Shown here in pieces: positions 1 through 5,474 of a stretch of DNA of 5,474 nucleotides. The translations under genes and the position numbers were made by a program. Every line of letters begins with the position of its first letter. The stretch's first letter is position 1. The notes beneath the pieces are model-generated. The model did not search any database and was not told the DNA's origin. It saw only the letters and a program-made list of their open reading frames with translations. Source of the DNA: Hyphomicrobiaceae bacterium (lineage in GTDB: Bacteria; Pseudomonadota; Alphaproteobacteria; Rhizobiales; Hyphomicrobiaceae); contig JAGRKR010000204.1 in NCBI GenBank assembly GCA_020442225.1, positions 1 to 5,474 on the forward strand, given 5' to 3'.

Positions 1-183
1 CTGCGATCCAAGGCGGCCGGCGACGTCATCGACCGGCTGCTCGGCGACGATGCCGTGTCGGGCGCGTTGACCACCAAGGCATTGTCGCGCTGGGCGAGCC
101 GGCGCCTGTTCGATCGTCTGGCCGAGCTTGGCGCCGTGCGCGAGCTAAGCGGCCGCGCGACCTTCCGCATCTACGGGCTATGA
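1..183 (+). CDS. C-terminal end of a DUF1403-like family protein (5' truncated by window)
   Basis: An open frame enters from the window edge and ends at TGA 181-183, leaving 60 codons. The tail contains a helix-rich LRSKAAGDVIDRLL segment, then LTTKALSRWASRRLF, and ends in RELSGRATFRIYGL. This last part resembles a small winged-helix-like C-terminus. I recognise it from memory as the end of the DUF1403 family, which is known mainly from rhizobia, often sits directly before an scpB-type gene, and has no established function. The next gene starts within its stop codon (ATGA at 180-183), so the two are probably translated together. The missing N-terminal part would be needed to confirm the family. 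No function is proposed beyond a possible link to the ScpB partner. Confidence 0.6.
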   Translation: MRSKAAGDVIDRLLGDDAVSGALTTKALSRWASRRLFDRLAELGAVRELSGRATFRIYGL

Positions 184-884
184 CGATGGCGAACGCGACG
201 CGCGCTCGACGAGCGAAAGGCCGACCAGACGACGGTCTGTTCGACCGTGAGCTGGATCACCTGCCGCCGGAGGCGCGGTGGCGCGAATGGATGAACCGGG
301 TCGAAGCGACCATCTTTGCCGCGAGCGAACCGGTCGACCGCGAGACGCTGGCGCGGATCGTGGGCAAGAGCTGCAGCATCGATCTTTTGATCGACGACAT
401 CCGTGAGGAACTGCGCGGCCGCCCCTACGACCTGGTCGCGGTCGCAGGGGGGTGGAAGCACCTGACACGACCAGCTTACGCCGACGCGATCCGCACGGCC
501 GTCGGCAGAAGCGAGCGCGCGGTCGACCTGTCGCAGTCCGAGGTGCTGGTGCTGATGTGCATCGCCTATTTCCAACCGATCACCCGCGCCGAGCTGTCCA
601 GCTTCTTCGGCAAGGAGATCAGCCGGGACCTGATCGGCAACCTGCGCTCGTTCGAGTTCATCGCCTCCGGCCCGCGCGCGCCGCAGCCGGGCGCGCCCTA
701 CACCTATGTCACCACGCCGGCCTTCCTGCTCGAGTTCGGGCTCGACACCCTGCGCGATCTTCCCGATCGCGAGGCGCTCGAGGACGCAGGGCTGCTCAGC
801 AAGGAAAAGCTGCTGGCCGGCGACATCATGCCGGGGTTTGCAGACTCCGGCATGGGCGAGGCTGACGCGGTCATCGACGAATAG
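180..884 (+). CDS. scpB: SMC-Scp complex subunit ScpB-like protein (segregation and condensation protein B)
   Basis: A 234-residue protein with the ScpB layout of two winged-helix domains. Domain 1 is about residues 34-108 (WREWMNRVEATIFAASEPV, then a GGWKHLTRP wing). Domain 2 is about 116-207 (LSQSEVLVLMCIAYFQPITR, then YVTTPAFLLEFGLDTLRDLP, leading to the family's LP-x-x-x-x-L end). ScpB dimers bind the kleisin ScpA and regulate the SMC condensin. The basic N-terminal 20 residues and the acidic last 25 look disordered. The start at 180 overlaps the previous stop as ATGA; a second ATG two codons later (186) is possible. No strong ribosome site is visible, which suggests coupled translation. 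Housekeeping scpB normally follows scpA. Here it follows a DUF1403-like gene, so this is probably an accessory paralogue on a mobile or plasmid-like region (inference). Confidence 0.85.
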   Translation: MTMANATRARRAKGRPDDGLFDRELDHLPPEARWREWMNRVEATIFAASEPVDRETLARIVGKSCSIDLLIDDIREELRGRPYDLVAVAGGWKHLTRPAYADAIRTAVGRSERAVDLSQSEVLVLMCIAYFQPITRAELSSFFGKEISRDLIGNLRSFEFIASGPRAPQPGAPYTYVTTPAFLLEFGLDTLRDLPDREALEDAGLLSKEKLLAGDIMPGFADSGMGEADAVIDE

Positions 885-893
885 CGGGCCTGT

Positions 894-911
894 GCGAGGA
901 CCGCCCCTCGT
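894..911. terminator. Possible short hairpin between convergent genes
   Basis: CGAGG (895-899) and CCTCG (906-910) can pair around a 6-base loop, with a further G-T pair at 894/911. It sits in the 26 bp between the scpB stop and the stop of the converging DUF5623-like gene, where a bidirectional terminator would be useful. The stem is only 5-6 bp and no T-run follows on either strand, so it is a weak candidate. Confidence 0.2.
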
Positions 912-2213
912 CACCCCAGCTTCTCCAGCGATGCGACGGCGAGATCGATTTTGCCCATGAGGGCTCTCAAGGGCGCACAATCAGGATAGTGCTGTATCAG
1001 CATGGACTGTGCGAGGCGCAGGTTTTTGATGTGCTGTTCGCCAGCTTTCGGCTTTCCGCCGGTGGAATTCTCCCCATAGTAGAGGTCGAAAAACACCGCA
1101 TCCGGCATGGCCTGCCGATCGTGTTCGCATTGAACCCAGTCATCAATGCTCGCTGCGAACGGCATCGACGCGTTTGTAGACGCCTGTGCGCGCTCGCATA
1201 TCGACAAGCACGCCCTTCAGGAGCGAGCCGATCCTGGCGTGTGCCTCAACACGCATGGCCGCCTTCGGACGCCGGCGCAGCTTGCCGCTGAGCGGCAGCC
1301 GGTACTCGACAGTGGTCTTGGGACCGCGAGGCGAGGGAGCTTTTCGGTGAAGGGTTTTCGCTTGCTTCGCCTCGGCCGCACTCTGCTCTCCGGGGGTTAC
1401 AAACGGAGCATGGGCATCAATGGCGATCCTGTCACAATTCTCGGGAACGATCGCTGCAGGGGCCCTGGACAGTGCCTTCAGCAGCCCATCGAGCGAATAT
1501 CCCTTCGACGCGTCGGCATAGAGGAAAAGCTCACTACCCCCTTCCGGATAGTACATCCCTGCCCATTCTGGCCTTGCAAGTGACCAGTTATGCTTCCGCG
1601 CCCACGCCTCACGTTCGGCCAATTTGGACAGAGCGCTTCCGGCATACGGTTCATCCGCTTCCACGTGATGTTTTGCCACCGGATCGTACCAGGTGCTTCC
1701 GTGATCAGAACCGGGCAGGCGGGCAGAGTATCCCTCTCGAGGTTCGACACGTGCCTTGGATGGCCGCAGGCCTGTGATGTCCATGAACTGCAGCACCCTC
1801 GCGGCTCCGCACGCGCGCGCCAACGCCGCACTCGCCGAGTCCGGTCTATATTCGTCGATCACATGGTCTGCGGCGTGACGACGGAAACGGCCGAGCTTGT
1901 GCGCATATCGATACTGAGTTGGCTTGATCAGTTCATCCAGGGGCTTCGAAATGAATACCCGGATGGTCTCACGGCCGGAATTTCGTGTTTCGCTATCCCG
2001 CCAAAAGGTGGAAACGTAGACGGCGTGCCGCGCCGCGGCACCGGCTGAACGGTTGCTCAGCGATCGGCGTGCATGCTGAAAGTTGCCAAACCCTGAGACC
2101 TGAGACGCCGAGTCGAGGGCCTTGGTATGCGAGATCGCGTCTCGCTTCGAGATCGCCTTGGCAAGGCGCTTTATGCCCTCAATCGAGGACGGCTGAATAT
2201 CAGTTTTGGACAT
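911..2213 (-). pseudogene. DUF5623-like protein, frameshifted near codon 355
   Basis: The gene starts at ATG 2213-2211, with AGGAG seven bases upstream. The frame runs 356 codons to TGA at 1145-1143. The real C-terminus continues in the neighbouring frame (DDWVQCEHDRQAMPD, FFDLYYGE, LRALMGKIDLAVASLEKLG) to a stop at 911. Removing any one base in 1145-1148 joins VDAVRSE to xDDWVQCEHD and gives a continuous 433-residue protein. The N-terminus (IKRLAKAISKRDAISHTKALD, then GFGNFQHARRSL, residues 14-52) is a small helical motif shared by several proteins of mobile elements. The middle has charged and aromatic stretches (W175YDP, Y221YPEGG, LFLYADASKGYS). I place it in DUF5623 from memory, as a domain of unknown function common in alphaproteobacterial accessory DNA. 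It could still make a 356-residue truncated protein. A sequencing error is possible, but the site is not in a long homopolymer. Confidence 0.6.
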
Positions 2214-2623
2214 GCCAGTTCTCCTGGCTCGTTGAGAAGTGTCGCCCGTCAACCACCTCGCGAGCCCGAACATGACATGAACGGGAGCGTCAGCATCGGC
2301 AGTGCTGTCAACAGCTTCGCTACGACGGGCGGCGCGCTCCTGCCGCCAGAGCACCGACTCGTACAATACAACCGATTTCCGTGCGTGAGAAGCGCCGGGT
2401 GACAGTTCTAATCGCCCACTAACTTTAGGTCACACAAAGACGGCTTGCGAGATGCTGCCCGGGCGCGCAACTACCCAGCAAATGAACCGCAAATAGGCCT
2501 CAAGCTATTGGCGCGTCAGCGGTCGGCGGCAAGCGCTCCGTCAATTTGCGCGCCTGCAGATTATGGATTGGGAATTTCTCGGCAATAGTGTCAGTATTGT
2601 CTAGGGTGGTGGGGACTACGGGC
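2214..2623. other. Divergent intergenic region (about 410 bp) between the DUF5623-like gene and the SIR2 operon
   Basis: This stretch must hold the promoters of the minus-strand gene and of the SIR2 operon. The part from about 2355 to 2500 is visibly richer in A and T than its surroundings, as expected for promoter DNA. I found no convincing sigma-70 pair. TTGTGT (minus, 2437-2432) with GATTAG (2413-2408) is spaced 18 bases apart but each half matches the consensus at only three of six positions. On the plus strand TTGGGA (2568-2573) has only a poor -10 downstream. The frames open here (a 51-codon extension of the minus gene; 26 codons before 2624 on plus) do not look like conserved protein. 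No tRNA, repeat array or long inverted repeat was seen. Confidence 0.5.
2219..2227 (-). promoter_or_regulatory. Ribosome binding site that fixes the DUF5623-like start
   Basis: On the minus strand CCAGGAG is followed by AACTGGC and then ATG at 2213. The AGGAG core (2225-2221) has a 7-base spacing. This favours 2213 over the far upstream ATG at 2366 in the same frame, which would add 51 residues of low-complexity, arginine- and alanine-rich sequence. Confidence 0.7.
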
Positions 2624-4333
2624 GTGCCGTCGGCGTGGGACATTACAATAAGCGAGACTCTCGCGCTGCTTGATGACGAGTTCAGCGAATTCGCCCAGGC
2701 CCTTGCGAACGATTCCTACGCGATCTGGCTCGGCGCAGGCATCTCTTTGTCCAAGGTCCCTGGTCTCGTGGGCGTCGCCGAAGGCGTGCTTGAGCACCTG
2801 CGGGAGCGCGTTGACCCCGCAAATGACAACTGCCGGTTCAAACGTAGCCTCGATCGTATCATCGGCCTGGTCAATCTCAGTGCCGATGATCGCAAGGAAG
2901 TCGACTACGCGAAGCCGGTGGCTCAGTGGCGCGACAGGGAGCGCATCACGAAGAGTCTGACTGGCGTCTACGCCCGGATGCTTGACCAGCATCCACAGGG
3001 AGAACCCCCCGACTATCTTGTGTGGGACGGCATCGGTGTCGTCGCCCGATACGCCGATCCTGCGATCGGTCCCGGGCCGGAGCACCTTGGCCTCGCGGGA
3101 CTGATCATGGAAGGCGTTGTTTCGGACGCCGTCAGCGCCAACTGGGACGGCCTGGTGGAGAAGGCCGTCGCCCTGACAGCGGGTGCTGGACCTGGCGTGA
3201 TGCAGGTGCGCGTACTTCCGGATGACGTGAAGGACAACACGGCGCGGGCACGACTTTACAAGTTCCACGGCTGTGCTGTCCTGGCCGGACAGGACGAGGG
3301 CCGGTACCGCGAGCGGCTGGTCGGACGTGCGTCGCAGATACATGGCTGGGCCGAGAAGAATAAGGTCATCGCCGCGAAGCTGGTCGACTTAGCGGTTTCG
3401 AAGTCGACCTTGATGCTCGGTTTATCGACGCAGGACACGAACATCCAGAATGTCTTCGTTGTCGCCCAAGGCAATCTGCCGTCGCATTTTCCCACGCACC
3501 CGCCGTCCGTGATACTATCCGAGCAGGATGTGGGTGCCGATCAATTGTCGCTGCTGCAGAACTTTTACAAGCTGGACTACGGCGGGAAGGCCGCGGAGAT
3601 CGAGAAGGCCTCGCTGCTCCGAAGCTATGGCCAGTCGCTTCTGCCTGCCCTGTGGCTGCACGTATTTACGGCCAAGTTGGAAGCTCTGCTCGCGCTCGGC
3701 ACAGCCGGACTTCCTGATGCAGCAGTGCAGCAATTGAAAGCTGATCTTCGAGCTCTGCGGGATGCTACGGTCACCAACGTGCCGGTTGCGGAGAACGAGG
3801 CTTTCATGTTGCGGGCCCTACGGTGGGCGGGGCGAGCAATAAGTCTCTTCCGGGATGGCAGAGAACTCGAAGCTGCCACCGGCGCGTACACGCCGCTGTC
3901 GATAAACAGCGTTGCGAAGACCCTGGCTGATCCGACCGTCGCAAGCTCCGGCCTTGCCCAGTTGGCGCTTGGCCTCGCGTTGATCGGTCGGGGCAAGTCG
4001 GCTGGCCACTGGACAATGAGCCTCAGCGATCCCTCAGACGCCAAGGCCGGAGCCGTCAAGGTAGCTGGTCCAGTCCGTTCGGCGGAGATCTTTTTTGCTG
4101 GCAACGCGCAGGCGGCAGCCAGGCTCATCGCCGCCGGACACGCATCCGAGGATGACGAAGCAATCATACTGCACAGTCATGAAGTGCCGCCAAGTTCAGC
4201 TCGCCATCCCACGGCGCCTCCGGGCCGCACGTTGAGGCGGGGGCGTCGCGAGTTCAGCCTAGCGGCAATAGCCCAGGGCGAGATCGACCTTGATGGCCTC
4301 TTGCAACGCTTCAAGGGAGAGATGGCGATATGA
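2624..4333 (+). CDS. SIR2-domain protein, probable NAD+-consuming effector of an ABC-3C / Lamassu-type defence system
   Basis: A 569-residue protein counted from GTG 2624. The N-terminal half is a SIR2 fold. It has AIWLGAGIS with a following PGL (residues 33-47; the nucleotide-binding GAGxS), SANWDGLVEKAV (171-182, with the N and D of the NWD motif), KFHG (213-216, the catalytic-type histidine H215) and LMLGLSTQDTNIQ (263-275, the distal NAD-site loop). All key residues are intact, so NAD+ hydrolysis is plausible. The C-terminal half (from about 300) is mostly helical with no family I recognise and may bind partners or sense activation. The frame is open back to TTG 2546, but GTG 2624 is preferred: GGTGGGG lies upstream and the conserved-looking WDITISETLALLDD begins just after it. 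It overlaps the next gene by ATGA. SIR2 proteins in defence operons (Thoeris, DSR, SIR2-HerA, some Lamassu) kill by depleting NAD+. That role here is inferred from motifs and neighbours. Confidence 0.85.
   Translation: MPSAWDITISETLALLDDEFSEFAQALANDSYAIWLGAGISLSKVPGLVGVAEGVLEHLRERVDPANDNCRFKRSLDRIIGLVNLSADDRKEVDYAKPVAQWRDRERITKSLTGVYARMLDQHPQGEPPDYLVWDGIGVVARYADPAIGPGPEHLGLAGLIMEGVVSDAVSANWDGLVEKAVALTAGAGPGVMQVRVLPDDVKDNTARARLYKFHGCAVLAGQDEGRYRERLVGRASQIHGWAEKNKVIAAKLVDLAVSKSTLMLGLSTQDTNIQNVFVVAQGNLPSHFPTHPPSVILSEQDVGADQLSLLQNFYKLDYGGKAAEIEKASLLRSYGQSLLPALWLHVFTAKLEALLALGTAGLPDAAVQQLKADLRALRDATVTNVPVAENEAFMLRALRWAGRAISLFRDGRELEAATGAYTPLSINSVAKTLADPTVASSGLAQLALGLALIGRGKSAGHWTMSLSDPSDAKAGAVKVAGPVRSAEIFFAGNAQAAARLIAAGHASEDDEAIILHSHEVPPSSARHPTAPPGRTLRRGRREFSLAAIAQGEIDLDGLLQRFKGEMAI
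4313..4320 (+). promoter_or_regulatory. Ribosome binding site for the 188-aa middle gene
   Basis: AAGGGAGA ends 9 bases before ATG 4330, within the last codons of the SIR2 gene. It supports the ATGA overlap start and independent re-initiation on the same transcript. Confidence 0.6.
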
Positions 4334-4896
4334 CGGAAACGACGCCCGTCGAACGCGTTGCAGAACTCCTCAAAGCGGATTTCAAAAGGATCCCGATTCC
4401 GCTTTCGATCGGCGGGCTGCAGATCGACGCCGCCGCCGCTTTCGTCGGCGAACCGCCGCGCCCGGACCTGGTGGTGGTCGGCGACACACTCGATCAGACG
4501 CCGGCGCGGTTGCAGCAGACTGTCGAGGGCGTCGGGCGCGCATTGGACATGATGGGGTCCAGGCGACCGCTGACGCTGATCGTGGTCGGTCCGCGGCCGG
4601 AATCCTCCACACTCACGCGGCTCTCCAGGCATGCGCGAGTGCTGCCAGTGGGTGACGCGTCCGATCAGTCTAACCTGGAGAATTGGCTGGCGGTGCTGCT
4701 ACCGCTTGAGCTGCCGAAACTGCAGGAAAGCCGTGCGGAAGCGGCGTTCGACAAATTGCTTCAAGGTGCAAGGGATGCCATTGAGCGCGAGTTGATCGAG
4801 CTTTCTCATTCCGGAGCGACGGCGGTCTCGAGCCGGCTTGCCGCTTTGGTCGACGAGCCGTTCCTCGACAGGGACGACACTGGAGGCCCGAAATGA
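4330..4896 (+). CDS. Uncharacterised 188-aa protein, candidate middle component of the ABC-3C / Lamassu-type operon (LmuC-like by position)
   Basis: I do not recognise this protein by sequence. It starts at ATG 4330, inside the SIR2 stop, and its own TGA overlaps the ATPase start (ATGA 4893-4896), so it is the centre of a tightly coupled three-gene operon. It has an N-terminal helix (VERVAELLKADF) and strand-like runs IPLSIGGLQIDAAAAFVG, PDLVVVGDT (residues 45-53) and LTLIVVGPRP (81-90). A predicted helical C-terminal half (about 115-170) includes LPKLQESRAEAAFDKLLQG. There are no membrane segments or signal peptide. In Lamassu/ABC-3C systems a small middle protein of about this size bridges the SMC-like ATPase and the effector; size and position fit. 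The xID...PDLVVVGD pattern loosely recalls a PD-(D/E)xK-like core without the lysine, which is speculative. Confidence 0.75.
   Translation: MTETTPVERVAELLKADFKRIPIPLSIGGLQIDAAAAFVGEPPRPDLVVVGDTLDQTPARLQQTVEGVGRALDMMGSRRPLTLIVVGPRPESSTLTRLSRHARVLPVGDASDQSNLENWLAVLLPLELPKLQESRAEAAFDKLLQGARDAIERELIELSHSGATAVSSRLAALVDEPFLDRDDTGGPK
4881..4886 (+). promoter_or_regulatory. Ribosome binding site for the SMC-like ATPase gene
   Basis: TGGAGG lies 6 bases before ATG 4893, a strong site that fixes the ATPase start at the ATGA overlap. ATG 4905, four codons further in, has no comparable site. Confidence 0.7.
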
Positions 4897-5474
4897 GCGG
4901 ACGGATGACCTCTCTGACCGTCCGTAATTTCCGTAGTATACGCGGCGATGTGACCATCTCGCTCGATGCCCCTACCGTTCTCATCCATGGACCCAACGGA
5001 ACCGGGAAGACCAGCCTCCTGTCGGCGATCGAGCTCGGGCTGACGGGAGCCGTTGCGTCGCTTGCCAGGTTTGATCCGAGCTATCTGACCTATCTCCCCC
5101 ACAAGCTGTCCCCGGATTCGAGTGCCCACGTCCTCATTCAGGCGGATGAGAAACTGTGCGAAGGGTCGGGCGGCAGGCTGACCGCCAATGGGTCTACCAT
5201 TCAGGGAGAGGGCAGGCTGTCCGAGGAGCAAGCCCGCTTCTACACCGAGCGGTGCTATCTCGCACAGGCGAGCCTGGGTCGCCTTCTCGAGATCTACGAA
5301 CATCAGGATGCCCGGAATACCGATTCTCCACTGACGCGGTTCGTCAAGGAAATGCTCGGCTTGGATGCGCTTGATGCCTTGATCGACGGGCTGCACCTTT
5401 CGGGCGACGTCAGACGCTTTCGCGAGCCGTCCCCCCTCTTTTGGACTGCGCGCTCCGATGCGCCCGCTCTGGAC
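4893..5474 (+). CDS. SMC/Rad50-like AAA ATPase, N-terminal 194 codons (3' truncated by window); LmuB/ABC-3C-type ATPase candidate
   Basis: The frame starts at ATG 4893 and stays open to the window edge. It opens with LTVRNFRSIRG (residues 8-18), the usual first strand of RecF/SMC/Rad50 ATPases, followed by Walker A HGPNGTGKTSLL (32-43). A Q-loop candidate is Q125 in CYLAQASLGRLLEIYE (121-136). It then enters a helical stretch (SPLTRFVKEMLGLDALDALIDGL) where the coiled coil of this family would begin. The signature motif, Walker B and D-loop would lie in the C-terminal part beyond the window. In the known systems such ATPases dimerise, bind DNA ends or foreign plasmid and phage DNA, and control the effector. 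Placement after a SIR2 gene and a small middle gene supports the LmuB/DdmC-like role. RecF-like or Septu/RloC-type ATPases are alternatives that the missing part would settle. Confidence 0.85.
   Translation, partial: MSGRMTSLTVRNFRSIRGDVTISLDAPTVLIHGPNGTGKTSLLSAIELGLTGAVASLARFDPSYLTYLPHKLSPDSSAHVLIQADEKLCEGSGGRLTANGSTIQGEGRLSEEQARFYTERCYLAQASLGRLLEIYEHQDARNTDSPLTRFVKEMLGLDALDALIDGLHLSGDVRRFREPSPLFWTARSDAPALD

Noticed and set aside
171..980. Long minus-strand open frame of 269 codons opposite scpB
   Set aside because: It is the antisense of a recognisable ScpB protein in very GC-rich DNA. Its product is arginine/alanine-rich without motifs, and it also overlaps the C-terminus of the DUF5623-like gene.
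1143..1207. A separate small minus-strand gene starting at 1207 (98 codons)
   Set aside because: Its first 21 codons overlap the DUF5623-like frame and read as noise, while the rest is the natural C-terminus of that protein. It is better explained as the frameshifted tail.
2214..2366. 51-codon N-terminal extension of the DUF5623-like protein starting at ATG 2366
   Set aside because: The strong AGGAG before ATG 2213 and the typical family start at MSKTDIQPS make the extension unnecessary. Its residues look like translated intergenic DNA.
2404..2437. Sigma-70 promoter for the minus-strand gene (TTGTGT / GATTAG)
   Set aside because: Each element matches the consensus at only three of six positions, which is not above chance for a 400-bp stretch.
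2591..3343. Minus-strand open frame of 250 codons opposite the SIR2 N-terminal domain
   Set aside because: It lies antisense to the clear SIR2 motifs. Its product shows no domain and it has no visible ribosome site.
4330..4896. TIR-like or Thoeris ThsB identity for the middle gene, making the operon Thoeris
   Set aside because: No TIR motifs are visible, and an SMC-like ATPase follows. Thoeris needs only a SIR2 (ThsA) and TIR (ThsB) gene.

Overview
The window reads as an accessory or mobile-type region of a GC-rich alphaproteobacterium, most likely Rhizobiales or a relative. The reasons are the strong GC bias, the tightly packed ATGA-overlapping genes, and the pairing of a DUF1403-like gene with scpB, which I associate with rhizobial plasmids and integrative elements. 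The taxonomic call is inference; no rRNA or marker gene is present.

Layout. (1) 1-884, + strand: the last 60 codons of a DUF1403-like gene, then an scpB-type gene overlapping it by ATGA. (2) 911-2213, - strand: a gene of the DUF5623 type that converges on scpB with only 26 bp between the stop codons. It is broken by one extra base near 1147, so its last 77 codons lie in another frame. (3) 2214-2623: a divergent intergenic stretch that holds the start signals of both flanking genes but nothing else I can support. (4) 2624-5474, + strand: three genes joined by ATGA overlaps. They are a SIR2-domain protein of about 569 aa, an unrecognised protein of 188 aa, and the N-terminal 194 codons of an SMC/Rad50-like ATPase that runs off the window.

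The main result is region 4. Its order of toxic-enzyme candidate, small middle component and SMC-like ATPase is the architecture of ABC-three-component (ABC-3C) / Lamassu-type (LmuA-LmuC-LmuB; DdmABC-like) antiphage and antiplasmid systems, here with a SIR2 NAD+-consuming effector. In the known systems the SMC-like ATPase senses foreign DNA structures and releases the effector. A SIR2 effector would be expected to deplete NAD+ and stop growth of the infected cell. The assignment rests on gene order plus visible SIR2 and Walker A/Q-loop motifs. The middle protein is matched by position and size only, and the ATPase is incomplete.

The scpB/DUF1403 pair and the damaged DUF5623 gene fit an island of accessory genes. 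I see no transposase, integrase, tRNA, CRISPR array or clear element boundary in this window.
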